36,644 nt of DNA from the NCBI GenBank assembly GCA_019261985.1, contig JAFAQY010000002.1:1-36644 (forward strand), given 5' to 3'. A program made the translations under genes and the position numbers. The stretch comes from Bryobacterales bacterium (GTDB lineage: Bacteria; Acidobacteriota; Terriglobia; Bryobacterales; Bryobacteraceae). Positions 23,389-32,448 of the stretch are shown here, in pieces. Within the stretch, counting starts at the first letter, position 1. Every line of letters begins with the position of its first letter. The notes under the pieces were generated by a model, which saw nothing but the letters and a program-made list of their open reading frames with translations, was not told the DNA's origin and did not search any database.

Positions 23389-24179
23389 TTCGCGCGATCC
23401 TCCTTCAATTGAGGGATTCGGTATTCTCTGAGCAGGCCGGCGATGGCTTCGCATTCGCGCGAAAGTATTCCGTCGATTTCCGATTGCAGCGCATTGTTGC
23501 CATTACGGACGCCCGCGGAAACGCTGTATGTGAACGGCACCGCTAAAAACATTGCGGGAGATACCGGCGTGACATCCAGCGGCACATCCTGAAGCTTTGA
23601 AAAGTATCCGGCGATCGGCCCCCATGCGATCGCCACGTCGATATCCCCTTTGGCTACTGCTTCGATCAGCCTTGCCGGCGGGTTCGTCTCATCCGCTGCC
23701 CCATACATGCTGAACCCGAATAACCGGCTTGCGAGCCCGCGCCGAACCAGCAGGTACGCCGGCGGCGCATAATCGTCGCCCGCCACATGCAGGCCGATTT
23801 TTGCTTCGTTCAGGCGGGGATCGTTCAAGGACGAAATGTTGAAGTGGCGATCGGATCGCGTCACGAATACATAGGTCGAACAGTAATAAGCCCGCGTTGG
23901 CAAAACAGAGTCGATGGTAGAAGGAACGCCCATGGCCGCGTCGCATAGGCCGGCTCCCAGCGAATTTTCCGGAAAGCCCTTCCTCTGCGGCACCCACGCG
24001 TAACTTAGTGGGACGCTCAGATCTTTCGCGATTAGCTCTGCCAGCCGGTTCTCAATTCCCTGCCCTGCCCGGTTCGAAAACGGCAGATTGTTGGGGTCGG
24101 CGCAGACTCGAAGCTCGCGGCCATCGGCCGCCATGGCAGCGACGCATACCCACGCGAGGCTAAGGCAGCGAAAAAACAT
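23349..24179 (-). CDS. xoxJ: XoxJ/MoxJ-like periplasmic solute-binding-fold protein
   Basis: A 276-residue exported protein of the family associated with quinoprotein dehydrogenases. Signal MFFRCLSLAWVCVAAMAADG is followed by LRVCADPNNLPFSN, the hallmark start of the family, then GFGIELA-like ENRLAELIAKDL, CDAAMGVPSTIDSVLPTRAYY, AKIGLHVAGDDYAPPAY, GDIDVAIAWGPIAGYFS and a C-terminal IDGILSRECEAIAGLLREY. XoxJ is thought to bind and activate XoxF in the periplasm. The start overlaps the xoxF stop by 20 bases, and the 3' end overlaps the cytochrome gene by 40, which supports translation coupling. Confidence 0.88.
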   Translation of the reverse strand: MFFRCLSLAWVCVAAMAADGRELRVCADPNNLPFSNRAGQGIENRLAELIAKDLSVPLSYAWVPQRKGFPENSLGAGLCDAAMGVPSTIDSVLPTRAYYCSTYVFVTRSDRHFNISSLNDPRLNEAKIGLHVAGDDYAPPAYLLVRRGLASRLFGFSMYGAADETNPPARLIEAVAKGDIDVAIAWGPIAGYFSKLQDVPLDVTPVSPAMFLAVPFTYSVSAGVRNGNNALQSEIDGILSRECEAIAGLLREYRIPQLKEDRAKCGLPQSAVSSSR

Positions 24180-25908
24180 ACAACATTCCGCCACTGGTTG
24201 TGTACTTTGGGAGATCCGCCATCGCATTTAAAAATCCCAGCGCCCCGGTGCCATCGTTCGCGTTCAATCCCCCTGCGACAATGGCGCCCGACCACCCGCC
24301 GACCCCCGACAAAATCGCCACATATTGTTTTCCGTCCGGGCCTTTATAAGTAACCGGCTGCCCGATAATCCCCGAGCCCGTCTTGAACTGCCACAGCACC
24401 GCGCCATTATGCGCGTCCAGAGCTTTGAACCAGCCGTCCATTGTTCCGTAAAACACTACATCCCCGGCTGTGACCATCGCGCCGCTCCAGGCCGGAAACA
24501 TTTCTTTGACGGTCCAGACGGTCTTCGCCGCGACAGGATCCCAGGCGCTGAACTCACCTCGATGCCCGCCCGGACCGGCATACATGCGAACATTCGCGCC
24601 CACAAAAGGTGTCCCCGCAATGTAATTGGCTTGTATACCTTGAAACTCCATACAGAGGTTGTTGTGGGGGATGTAAATGTAACCGGTTTTCGGCGAATAG
24701 GCCGACGGCTGCCAGTCTTTGCCTCCGGGGGCCGCTGGGCAAATGTCGCGAACGGTTTTGAATCCCGTGATCTTCGATGGGACGTATGAAATTCGTCCTG
24801 TCTTTAAGTCCACGGAATCGCTTGTATTCTGATAAGCGAACGGCTCGGCTGAGATCACTTCGCCGGTACTGCGATCCATAAGATACAAGCGCCCATTGCG
24901 GTCCGGATGCGCCAGGACCTTCCGCATCTTCCCGCCGATATTCAGATCCAGCAGGATGTTTTCGTTTACTCCGTCGTAATCGTGATCGTCATGAGGGTTG
25001 TATTGATATGCCCAGATCGCTTCGCCAGTGTCTGGCCGCCGGGCAAAAAGGGTGGAGGTCCATTTGTTATCGCCGGGCCGCTGATCGGAGTTCCACGGGC
25101 CTGGGTTCGAGGTGCCGTAATAAATTAGGTCGAGATCGGGATCGTAGGAAATCCAGCTCCACGCGGCTCCGCCCCCGATTTTCCATTGCTCTCCCTGCCA
25201 CGTCTTCAGGCCCAAATCCGGACTACGGTCGCCCGCGTAAAACGGCTTGAAATTGGATCCAATCAGGATGTCTTTGTCGGGGCCTGTCGAGTACGCGCGC
25301 CATACGATCTTTCCGCTATCCGCATCCAGAGCGGCTAACCACCCGCGAACGCCAAACTCACCCCCGCTGTTTCCGACAATGACTTTGCCTTTGACCACGA
25401 GAGGCGCCATCGTCATCGATTCCCCCAAATTGATATCGCCTAATGTCGTCTTCCAAACCTGTTTCCCGGTGTTGGCATCCACTGCGACAGTGTGCATATC
25501 GAGGGTGTTGTAGTAAATCCTGCCCTTGTAATACGCACCTCCGCGATTCACCACATCGCAGCAGGCGACACCTTGCGAGCTCGGAGAAACATGCGGGTCG
25601 TAGGTCCATTTCGACGCGCCCGTTTTCGTTAAATCAAGCGCGTACAGCAGATTTGGAAACGGCGTCACGATGTACATCGTGTTGTTCACGATCAAGGGAG
25701 CCGCTTCGTGTCCCCTGGTCAGGCCGGTTGAAAACGTCCACGCGACTTTCAGGTTTTTTACATTCGATGTATTAATCTCCGTGAGCGTGCTGAAGCGCGT
25801 GCTCGCGTAGTTTTTGGCCGGCATGGTCCACTGGCCATCGTCGGTCTGATTTTGTATTTGGGCTGCGGCTGAAATGCCGATAAATCCCACCAACACCCTG
25901 ATAAACAC
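24160..25908 (-). CDS. xoxF: XoxF-type lanthanide-dependent PQQ methanol/alcohol dehydrogenase
   Basis: A periplasmic eight-bladed quinoprotein of about 582 residues that oxidises methanol or other primary alcohols. A short export signal (FIRVLVGFIGISAAAQ) starts from GTG 25908; no ATG fits. The vicinal disulfide that stacks on PQQ is Cys116-Cys117 (GVACCDVV). Metal ligands are Glu184 (GGEFGVRG), Asn268 (TSNPGPWN) and catalytic Asp310; Asp312 in HDYDGVNE is the extra acid that marks rare-earth enzymes, where calcium MxaF has Ala. There is no fused cytochrome domain. It leads an operon with xoxJ, cytochrome c and a caa3 oxidase. No PQQ synthesis genes are in the window. Substrate is inferred from family. 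Confidence 0.9.
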   Translation of the reverse strand: MFIRVLVGFIGISAAAQIQNQTDDGQWTMPAKNYASTRFSTLTEINTSNVKNLKVAWTFSTGLTRGHEAAPLIVNNTMYIVTPFPNLLYALDLTKTGASKWTYDPHVSPSSQGVACCDVVNRGGAYYKGRIYYNTLDMHTVAVDANTGKQVWKTTLGDINLGESMTMAPLVVKGKVIVGNSGGEFGVRGWLAALDADSGKIVWRAYSTGPDKDILIGSNFKPFYAGDRSPDLGLKTWQGEQWKIGGGAAWSWISYDPDLDLIYYGTSNPGPWNSDQRPGDNKWTSTLFARRPDTGEAIWAYQYNPHDDHDYDGVNENILLDLNIGGKMRKVLAHPDRNGRLYLMDRSTGEVISAEPFAYQNTSDSVDLKTGRISYVPSKITGFKTVRDICPAAPGGKDWQPSAYSPKTGYIYIPHNNLCMEFQGIQANYIAGTPFVGANVRMYAGPGGHRGEFSAWDPVAAKTVWTVKEMFPAWSGAMVTAGDVVFYGTMDGWFKALDAHNGAVLWQFKTGSGIIGQPVTYKGPDGKQYVAILSGVGGWSGAIVAGGLNANDGTGALGFLNAMADLPKYTTSGGMLYVFSLP

Positions 25909-25939
25909 GTCCTTTGAATAGAGCTTTTCTGGATGGAAA

Positions 25940-25957
25940 TGTTTCGGGGTCGAAACA
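25940..25957. promoter_or_regulatory. Inverted repeat centred between divergent xoxF and SDR genes
   Basis: TGTTTCG and CGAAACA form perfect 7-base arms around GGGT. The six-base core GTTTCG/CGAAAC starts about 33 bases from the xoxF GTG and ends about 33 bases from the SDR ATG, so it lies almost at the centre of the 80-base gap. A third CGAAAC half-site is at 25980-25985, just before the SDR start. This looks like a shared operator. Confidence 0.45.
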
Positions 25958-25988
25958 GAGGCGCCGCCGCCGTAGTCTCCGAAACGAC

Positions 25989-26945
25989 ATGAGAAACGCG
26001 CTAGACCGGCAGCATCGAGTTCAAGAGCAGATAGGAAAAGCGGACCAAAAGCGGCCCAAAATCGAATCCGATGGGGCGATGCAAGCGGGCGCTCGCGAGT
26101 ATCCCGCGCCGCCTTTCCCGAAACAGCACCAGCCCAAACCCGGCGAAGAAAGCCAGTTAAGGCCGGAACCCCTTTATGACGCGCCGTTCTACATCGGCTC
26201 AAAGAAGTTGAAGGGTAAAGTCGCGATCGTCACCGGCGGCGATTCAGGCATCGGCCGCTCGGTGGCGATCCTGTTCGCGCGCGAAGGCGCGGACGTTGCT
26301 GTCGTGTATCTCAGCGAACATAAAGATGCCAAGGTGACCAGGAAACATGTGGAGGCCGAGGGCAGGCGCTGTCATCTGATCTCGGGCGATGTCACGGACC
26401 CGGCATTTTGTGGCAAGGCCGTCACGGATATTGTAAAGAAGTTGGGCCGACTCGATGTTCTGGTGAACAACGCGGCATTTCAAGCGCACGCCTCGCGTAT
26501 TGAAGACCTGACGCCCGAGCACCTCGACGAGACGATTCACACGAACCTCTACGGGTACTTCTTCATGGCTCAGGCTGCGGTGAAATTTATGCAGCCCGGA
26601 GCGGCGATTATCAACACGGGATCGGTCACGGCTATGAAAGGGAGCCCGAGCCTGCTCGATTACTCCATGACTAAAGGCGGCATCCACACGTTCACAAAAT
26701 CGCTCGCGACACAACTCGTCCCCCGCGGCATCCGCGTGAACTGCGTCGCGCCCGGCCCCGTCTGGACGCCGCTAAATCCGTCCGATAAAGACGCCGGCGA
26801 TGTTTCCGACTTTGGCGCGCAAACCAAAATGAAGCGTCCGGCGCAGCCGGAAGAAATTGCCCCCGCGTTCGTATTTCTCGCTTCGCCGCACTGTTCAAGT
26901 TACATAACGGGAGAGATTCTTTCCATCACCGGCGGCGGCGAATAA
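25989..26945 (+). CDS. Short-chain dehydrogenase/reductase (YhdF/YghA-like)
   Basis: A 318-residue NAD(P)-dependent oxidoreductase. A polar, proline-rich N-terminal extension of about 65 residues precedes KLKGKVAIVTGGDSGIGRS (cofactor loop), VLVNNAAFQ, the catalytic Ser in INTGSVTAMKG, Tyr-x3-Lys in LDYSMTKGG, and PGPVWTPLNPS. The extended N-terminus and end motif ILSITGGGE are typical of the YhdF/YghA group linked to stress and general aldehyde or ketone reduction. ATG 25989 (MRNALDRQHRVQEQ) is chosen over 25914, which would run across the inverted repeat. It heads the plus-strand group opposite xoxF. Confidence 0.9.
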   Translation: MRNALDRQHRVQEQIGKADQKRPKIESDGAMQAGAREYPAPPFPKQHQPKPGEESQLRPEPLYDAPFYIGSKKLKGKVAIVTGGDSGIGRSVAILFAREGADVAVVYLSEHKDAKVTRKHVEAEGRRCHLISGDVTDPAFCGKAVTDIVKKLGRLDVLVNNAAFQAHASRIEDLTPEHLDETIHTNLYGYFFMAQAAVKFMQPGAAIINTGSVTAMKGSPSLLDYSMTKGGIHTFTKSLATQLVPRGIRVNCVAPGPVWTPLNPSDKDAGDVSDFGAQTKMKRPAQPEEIAPAFVFLASPHCSSYITGEILSITGGGE

Positions 26946-26983
26946 TCCGGTAACGCGTCTGCGCGGCGCTGCCTCTCCTGTGT

Positions 26984-27733
26984 ATGTCCCCGCAACACCG
27001 AATCAACATGAACCTCGCAGACCGCTGGGCCTCGACGCTCGGCGGAGTCGCGCTTCTCTTTTCGGCGATGCGACGCCGGTCGGGCAGCAAGTGGGCCGCA
27101 TTAATCGCCGCTGAATTGATCCGCCGTGGCGTCACCGGGCATTCCTACGCCTACGATCTTTTCGGTACGGCGGGCACCGTGGGCCAAGGCGGAAAAAACG
27201 TCAGCGTGCCCTACCAGGTCGGCGAACATGCGCGCGCCGCGATCACCATCGCCAAGCCGCGCTCGGTAATTTATCAATTCTGGCGCGATTTTCAAAACCT
27301 TCCGCGAGTGATGGAACACCTGGTTTCGGTAGAGCCTCGCTCGGGCACACGCTCGCACTGGGTTGCCGAAGGTCCCGCCGGAAAGCGAGTGGCATGGGAT
27401 GCGGAAATTCACAACGATATTCCCGAAGAGTTGATCGCCTGGCGGTCCCTGCCCGATTCCGAAGTCCAAACGGCGGGTTCCGTTCACTTTAAAGACGCGC
27501 CCGGAGGCCGAGGAACCGAGGTCATCGTCCACATGAAATACAATCCGCCTGCCGGGCTGATTGGCGCCACCGTCGCAAAGCTTGCGGGCCGAAATCCCGA
27601 GGGCGATCTCGAAAACGGGCTCTTCCGCCTTAAGCAATATCTCGAAACCGGCGAGATCGCGACCGCCGGCCCGCAGCCTCATGGTGACGGAGTGGCGGCG
27701 GGGAAACCGGTGATTGCAGAGGTGCTGACATGA
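26984..27733 (+). CDS. SRPBCC-fold protein with N-terminal hydrophobic region
   Basis: A 249-residue protein. The first part ([20 protein letters not shown], then [10 protein letters not shown]) is a hydrophobic module like the DUF2892 region often fused to this family. From about 80 a START/SRPBCC (polyketide cyclase-like) domain follows: [68 protein letters not shown]. Such proteins regularly sit beside zinc alcohol dehydrogenases and SDRs in stress-related clusters; the ligand is unknown. ATG 26984 or 27008 could be the start. Its stop overlaps the next start as ATGA. Confidence 0.85.
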   Translation: MSPQHRINMNLADRWASTLGGVALLFSAMRRRSGSKWAALIAAELIRRGVTGHSYAYDLFGTAGTVGQGGKNVSVPYQVGEHARAAITIAKPRSVIYQFWRDFQNLPRVMEHLVSVEPRSGTRSHWVAEGPAGKRVAWDAEIHNDIPEELIAWRSLPDSEVQTAGSVHFKDAPGGRGTEVIVHMKYNPPAGLIGATVAKLAGRNPEGDLENGLFRLKQYLETGEIATAGPQPHGDGVAAGKPVIAEVLT

Positions 27734-28896
27734 AGGCGCTGTGCTGGTACGGCAGAGGCGACGTACGCGTGGAAAATGTGCCCGATCCGGGCATTATCAA
27801 TCCGCATGACGCTATCGTGCGGATCACGCTGACCGCCATCTGCGGATCGGACCTGCATCTTTATAACGGCTACATTCCCGGAATGCAAAAGGGCGACATC
27901 CTGGGCCATGAATTCATGGGGGAAGTGATCGAAGTCGGGCCCGAGGTAAAACGGCTTAAAAGGGGCGATCGGGTGGTAGTTCCGTTCACCATCTGCTGCG
28001 GCGAGTGCTTTTACTGCAAAGCCGATCTGTGGGCATTGTGCGACAATACCAACCCGAATGCGATCATTCTGCGGAAAATGTATGGCGCTTCCGGAGCCGG
28101 CCTTTTTGGATACTCGCACCTATACGGTGGATATGCGGGCGGGCAGGCGCAATATGCGCGCGTTCCGCATGCCGACGTCGGGCCTATCGTGATCGAAGAT
28201 GGCCTGCCCGATGAACAGGTGCTGTTCCTTTCCGACATTTTCCCCACCGGCTACATGGCTGCCGAAAACTGCGAAATCAAGCGCGGCGATGTGATCGCCG
28301 TATGGGGCTGCGGGCCCGTGGGTCAATTCGCGATTCGTAGCGCCTTTATGTTCGGCGCCGAACGCGTGATCGGAATCGATCGCATCCCTGAACGGCTGGA
28401 GATGGCGCGGCAAGCCGGCGCGGATATTTTGGATTATGCCGATAGTAGCCTGATGGAGAAAATCCGCGAGCTGACCGGAGGACGCGGTCCCGATGCTTGC
28501 ATAGACGCCGTCGGAATGGAGGCCCACGGCGCCACGTTCGACAATGTTTACGACCATGCCAAGCAGGCCTTGTTCCTGGAAACAGACCGGCCGGGTGTCC
28601 TGCGGCGGGCGATTATGGCGTGCCGCAAAGGCGGGATTGTATCCATTCCCGGCGTCTATGGCGGGTTTATCGACAAGATGCCGATGGGCGCTGCGTTCGG
28701 CAAGAGTCTGACGTTCAAGATGGGGCAAACCAATACGCCGCGTTATTTGCGGCCGCTATTAGAGCGGATTCAAAAGCGCGAGATCGATCCTGCCTTTGTC
28801 ATCTCGCACCGGTTGCCGCTGGAACAAGCGCCCTACGGCTATGAAGTGTTCGCGAAAAAACAGGATCACTGCACTAAAGTCGTGCTGAAGCCATGA
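27730..28896 (+). CDS. Zinc-dependent alcohol dehydrogenase, formaldehyde-dehydrogenase-like
   Basis: A 388-residue medium-chain dehydrogenase. Catalytic zinc ligands are in TAICGSDLH and [10 protein letters not shown]; the structural zinc lobe reads [19 protein letters not shown] binds at [11 protein letters not shown] with acidic GIDRI. The inserted region and the conserved C-terminal part ([38 protein letters not shown]) resemble glutathione-independent formaldehyde dehydrogenase-like enzymes. Proximity to xoxF is suggestive of aldehyde removal after alcohol oxidation, but it is on the other strand and substrate cannot be read from the sequence. Both ends overlap neighbours by ATGA. Confidence 0.9.
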   Translation: MKALCWYGRGDVRVENVPDPGIINPHDAIVRITLTAICGSDLHLYNGYIPGMQKGDILGHEFMGEVIEVGPEVKRLKRGDRVVVPFTICCGECFYCKADLWALCDNTNPNAIILRKMYGASGAGLFGYSHLYGGYAGGQAQYARVPHADVGPIVIEDGLPDEQVLFLSDIFPTGYMAAENCEIKRGDVIAVWGCGPVGQFAIRSAFMFGAERVIGIDRIPERLEMARQAGADILDYADSSLMEKIRELTGGRGPDACIDAVGMEAHGATFDNVYDHAKQALFLETDRPGVLRRAIMACRKGGIVSIPGVYGGFIDKMPMGAAFGKSLTFKMGQTNTPRYLRPLLERIQKREIDPAFVISHRLPLEQAPYGYEVFAKKQDHCTKVVLKP

Positions 28897-29933
28897 CACG
28901 CCGCAATCGTGCGCTGCTTTGGGGATCGGCAGGCCTGACGGCAGGTTTAGCCATAAATGCCGCGATTCGCCTCAGGTTCATGCTCGATATGCGAGGCGAT
29001 GTCGTCTTAATTACCGGTGGCTCGCGGGGACTCGGGTTAGCCCTGGCGCGCGAATTCGCTGGCCTGGGATGCCGCGTCGCCATCTGCGCTCGAAAACAAG
29101 ACGAGCTCGACATTGCAAAGCATGACCTCGAACGCCGGGGCGCCGAAGTTTTTGCCGGCGTCTGTGACGTCTCCAAAGAATCGGAAGTCGTGAACTTGAT
29201 ACAAGCCGTACGGGCGCGCTTCGGCAGGATTGATCATTTGATTAATAATGCCGGAATTATCCGCGTCGCTCCCGTTGCAAATATGACGCTAGATGACTTC
29301 CGGTATGCCATGGATGTAATGTTTTGGGGTGTGGTGTATCCCACTTTGCACGTCCTGGACGAAATGAAACATCGCGGACGCGGACGCATTGCGAACGTTA
29401 CGTCGATCGGCGGAAAGGTCAGCGTCCCTCATCTTCTCCCGTACTGCTGCGCGAAGTTTGCCGCCGTTGGTTTCTCCGAAGGATTGCGAGCCGAGTTGGC
29501 GCGCCATGGCGTAAAAGTAATCACCATCGCGCCAGGTTTGATGCGAACAGGATCGTACCGCCAAGCTGAATTCAAAGGCAATCACCAGCAGGAAGCGGCA
29601 TGGTTCAGTATCAGCTCATCGTTGCCGCTGATGTCCATGGGCGCGGAGCGCGCTGCGCGGCAGATCGTCGCGGCTGTACGCCGCGGCGACTCCGAGAAGA
29701 TTCTTTCAACGCAAGCCAGCTTGTTGGCCCGCGCCAATGGCGCGTTTCCTGGATTCATCCCCAATCTGATGGCCGCGGCGAACCGGTTTCTTCCTCATGA
29801 GACATTCGATCGCGAATCCATTGTCACAGGCGCGCAAGCGGAACAACATGCGGAGGATTATCAGCGTAGGCTCACCCGTTTAGGCAGGCGCGCGGCTGAG
29901 CGTTTGAATGAAATGACGGAAACACGCGCGTAG
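28893..29933 (+). CDS. Membrane-associated short-chain dehydrogenase/reductase
   Basis: A 346-residue SDR. An N-terminal hydrophobic stretch ([19 protein letters not shown], about 5-25) could anchor it. Then come [19 protein letters not shown] (cofactor loop), [12 protein letters not shown], the catalytic Ser in [13 protein letters not shown], and [13 protein letters not shown] with Tyr-x3-Lys. The C-terminal extension (about 240-346) is of the kind found in the membrane-linked SDR group. The ATG overlaps the alcohol dehydrogenase stop, making it the last gene of the four-gene unit. Confidence 0.88.
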   Translation: MTRRNRALLWGSAGLTAGLAINAAIRLRFMLDMRGDVVLITGGSRGLGLALAREFAGLGCRVAICARKQDELDIAKHDLERRGAEVFAGVCDVSKESEVVNLIQAVRARFGRIDHLINNAGIIRVAPVANMTLDDFRYAMDVMFWGVVYPTLHVLDEMKHRGRGRIANVTSIGGKVSVPHLLPYCCAKFAAVGFSEGLRAELARHGVKVITIAPGLMRTGSYRQAEFKGNHQQEAAWFSISSSLPLMSMGAERAARQIVAAVRRGDSEKILSTQASLLARANGAFPGFIPNLMAAANRFLPHETFDRESIVTGAQAEQHAEDYQRRLTRLGRRAAERLNEMTETRA

Positions 29934-30052
29934 AACATTTGCCTTAGGGTAATCACCCCATCGCATTATGTCAATGCGCACGTATCAAACATTTCTCAAA
30001 AAATCCGTAACATATAGAACGCGCTCGGTATCTAATCCGACGAGGTACAAAG
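29934..30052. promoter_or_regulatory. Intergenic region upstream of the oligosaccharide cluster
   Basis: This 119-base gap is AT-richer than its surroundings. It holds GGGT-AATC-ACCC (29947-29958) and CGCATT-ATGTC-AATGCG (29962-29978), both perfect inverted repeats, then an A-run and TATAGA as a possible -10, and GAGG seven bases before the epimerase ATG. The first hairpins may end the preceding operon or bind a regulator; the promoter is inferred. Confidence 0.4.
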
Positions 30053-31162
30053 ATGAAAGTTCTCGTCACGGGGGGAGCGGGATTCATCGGCGCTCACGTC
30101 GCAAATGAACTTCTTAAGCACCGCCATTCAGTTCGAGTCCTCGACAGCTTAATTCCACAAGTCCACGGTCCGGAGCGAAAGCGCCCCGCGTATTTACATC
30201 GGGACGTCGAATTAATCGTTAAGGACATTCGTGATTCGGAGGCAGTAAATAAAGCTCTAGATCAAATAGACGCGGTTGTGCATCTGGTTTCGCTCGTGGG
30301 CGTCGGCCAGAGTATGTATCAGATGGCTGAGTATACCAGCGTCAATAATCTCGGCACCGCGACGTTGCTTCAGGCTCTTACCAGTCGACCTGTGAATTCC
30401 CTTGTCGTCGCTTCCAGCATGAGCATCTACGGCGAGGGCGCCTACCGCGACGGCAGCGGCAATCGCGTGGATCCGCCGAATCGAACGCTGGAGCAACTCA
30501 AGATGGGGTCATGGGAATTGATGCATAAGGGCGAGCCGCTGATTCCCCTGCCTACGCCGGAATCCAAGCGTCCGGCACTGGCCTCGGTCTATGCCCTTTC
30601 TAAATACGATCAGGAACGGATGGCCCTCATAGTGGGCGAAGCCTACCGCTTTGCGGTGGTGGCATTACGCTTCTTCAATACTTACGGACCGTATCAGGCT
30701 CTTTCGAATCCGTATACGGGTGTGCTCAGCAATTTTGCGACACGCGTACTCAATGGCCGGCCGCCGCTGATTTACGAAGACGGGTTGCAATTGCGGGATG
30801 TTGTCAGCGTCTACGACGTCGCGCGCGCATGCCGCATGGCTCTGGAAACTCCGGCCGCCGGCGGGCACGCCCTCAATATTTCAAGTGGGAAACCGATCAC
30901 CATCCGCGAAGTCGCCGAGCGAACTATAAAAGCGGTCGGCGGTAAAAATATACAGCCCGAAATTACCGGTAAATATCGCACTGGCGATATACGCCATTGT
31001 TTTGCGGATATTAGTCTCGCAAAGCAGGTATTGGGCTGGGAGCCGCGAGTGTCCCTGGAAAAGGGCATTGAAGACCTTGCAGAGTGGTTGCAGGGTCAAA
31101 CCGCTGTAGACCGGGCGATGGACGCGCGCGCGGAGTTAGCCGCGTACGGACTCGTGATTTGA
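30053..31162 (+). CDS. NAD-dependent nucleotide-sugar epimerase/dehydratase
   Basis: A 369-residue extended SDR acting on a nucleotide-activated sugar. Cofactor loop VTGGAGFIGAHVANEL; HLVSLVGVGQSMYQM; catalytic Ser in SSMSIYGEGAY; Tyr-x3-Lys in YALSKYDQE; RFFNTYGPYQALSNPYTG substrate region; and YRTGDIRHCFADISLAKQVL at the C-terminal end. The pattern resembles 4-epimerases of UDP-hexoses or dTDP-rhamnose-type enzymes; the exact sugar is undetermined. It leads a cluster of a radical SAM enzyme and four glycosyltransferases, so it probably supplies the activated sugar. A GAGG site precedes the ATG. Confidence 0.9.
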   Translation: MKVLVTGGAGFIGAHVANELLKHRHSVRVLDSLIPQVHGPERKRPAYLHRDVELIVKDIRDSEAVNKALDQIDAVVHLVSLVGVGQSMYQMAEYTSVNNLGTATLLQALTSRPVNSLVVASSMSIYGEGAYRDGSGNRVDPPNRTLEQLKMGSWELMHKGEPLIPLPTPESKRPALASVYALSKYDQERMALIVGEAYRFAVVALRFFNTYGPYQALSNPYTGVLSNFATRVLNGRPPLIYEDGLQLRDVVSVYDVARACRMALETPAAGGHALNISSGKPITIREVAERTIKAVGGKNIQPEITGKYRTGDIRHCFADISLAKQVLGWEPRVSLEKGIEDLAEWLQGQTAVDRAMDARAELAAYGLVI

Positions 31163-31173
31163 ACTGTACACCC

Positions 31174-32448
31174 ATGCGGTTTTCATTGATCAACCCGGAT
31201 TGGCGGTTCGACCACAGCATCTACTTCGGCTGCCGAGAGCCGCACTTACCCTTGGAATTCGGCTACGCAAAGGCGCTGTTGGAACAAGCCGGTCATCAAG
31301 TCCAAATCGTCGACGGCCAGCTCGACGGGCTGAAAACAGGTGAAATTCGCGAGTTGGTAGATTGGTTCCGGCCGCACTTCGCTGTTATCACCACGGCGCC
31401 CAGCTACCTTTTTTGGCGTTGCGCCCCGCCGGAGTTGCGCGTTCCCCAGGAGCTTGCCGCCGCGATACGCGGCAGCTCCGGCATCCTCGTGGTTGTCGGC
31501 CCGCATGCGTCTACCACTCCCCGCCCGACTCTCGAAAAGCTTGCTGCCGACATCGTCGTGCTCGGTGAATGTGAAGAGGTTCTGCCGAAGCTTGTAGGCG
31601 CGTGGAGCGAGATCGAATCGATTTGCTATGTCCGGAACAGAGTAACGCAGGTGCAAGGCGGTCCGCACGTTGCGGACATGACCAGATTACCCGCTTTGCG
31701 TTGGGGCGGCGCCACGATCGCCCGCCATCGGCATCATCATCATCGTTTCGATGTCGAGCCATCGGGTCCGGGAGCCGAAATGGAGACCTCCCGCGGCTGC
31801 CCGTACCATTGCACGTTTTGCGCAAAAGACAATTTCAGGAATTCATTCCGGCGGCGTCCACTTGAAGTAATCGCCGAAGAATTGGACGGATTAATCGCCG
31901 ATGGCGCTGAATATGTCTATTTCATAGATGAAATCTTTTTGCCTTTCCGTGACGTATTGGAATTAATCCGGGAACGCCATATCAAATTCGGCATCCAGAC
32001 TCGCATCGACCTCTGGAGCCAGCCCATGATCCAGCTTCTCGCCGAAGCCGGCTGCGTTTCGATCGAAGCAGGCGTCGAAAGCATTACCGAGTCGGGCCGC
32101 GAGATTTTAGACAAAAAATGCAAGATCTCGACCGATGAAATCACGCGCCGCCTGATTTATGCCAAGGACCGAGTCCCCTTCGTTCAGGCCAATCTGCTCG
32201 ATTCCGAAGCCGACGACCCGGCCGAAGTGGAACAGTGGCGCGCATTGTTGCAGCGCCACGGTGTGTGGGCCAATGAGCCCGTGCCGTTGTTTCCTTATCC
32301 CGGATCCCCGGACTATACACGCCGCTGGGGCCAACCCGACGACCGAGCCTGGGAGCGCGCGCATGAGTTTTATCTCGACAGGTTTGTTCGTTTCAGCGAC
32401 ATTCAAGAGCAGCGTCCCGCGCCGCTGGTGGAATTGGAGCTGCACTGA
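31174..32448 (+). CDS. B12-binding domain radical SAM protein
   Basis: A 424-residue enzyme. The N-terminal Rossmann-like cobalamin-binding domain (about 1-125: LPLEFGYAKALLEQAGHQV, PHFAVITTAPSYLFW, VVVGPHASTTP, VVLGECEEVLPKLV) precedes the radical SAM barrel with Cys-x3-Cys-x2-Cys in SRGCPYHCTFCAKDNF, YFIDEIFL, and IEAGVESITESGREILDKK. It resembles a B12-radical SAM group found in oligosaccharide clusters. Likely jobs are methylation or rearrangement of a sugar or lipid at an unactivated carbon. ATG 31174 is chosen (MRFSLINPDWRFDH); a longer frame from 31084 is inside the epimerase. A histidine tract (RHRHHHHRF) sits before the cluster motif. Confidence 0.9.
   Translation: MRFSLINPDWRFDHSIYFGCREPHLPLEFGYAKALLEQAGHQVQIVDGQLDGLKTGEIRELVDWFRPHFAVITTAPSYLFWRCAPPELRVPQELAAAIRGSSGILVVVGPHASTTPRPTLEKLAADIVVLGECEEVLPKLVGAWSEIESICYVRNRVTQVQGGPHVADMTRLPALRWGGATIARHRHHHHRFDVEPSGPGAEMETSRGCPYHCTFCAKDNFRNSFRRRPLEVIAEELDGLIADGAEYVYFIDEIFLPFRDVLELIRERHIKFGIQTRIDLWSQPMIQLLAEAGCVSIEAGVESITESGREILDKKCKISTDEITRRLIYAKDRVPFVQANLLDSEADDPAEVEQWRALLQRHGVWANEPVPLFPYPGSPDYTRRWGQPDDRAWERAHEFYLDRFVRFSDIQEQRPAPLVELELH

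Noticed and set aside
25909-26202. Longer N-terminus of XoxF reaching over the divergent promoter
   Set aside because: It would cross the inverted repeat and the start of the SDR gene, and precede the signal peptide by about 98 residues.
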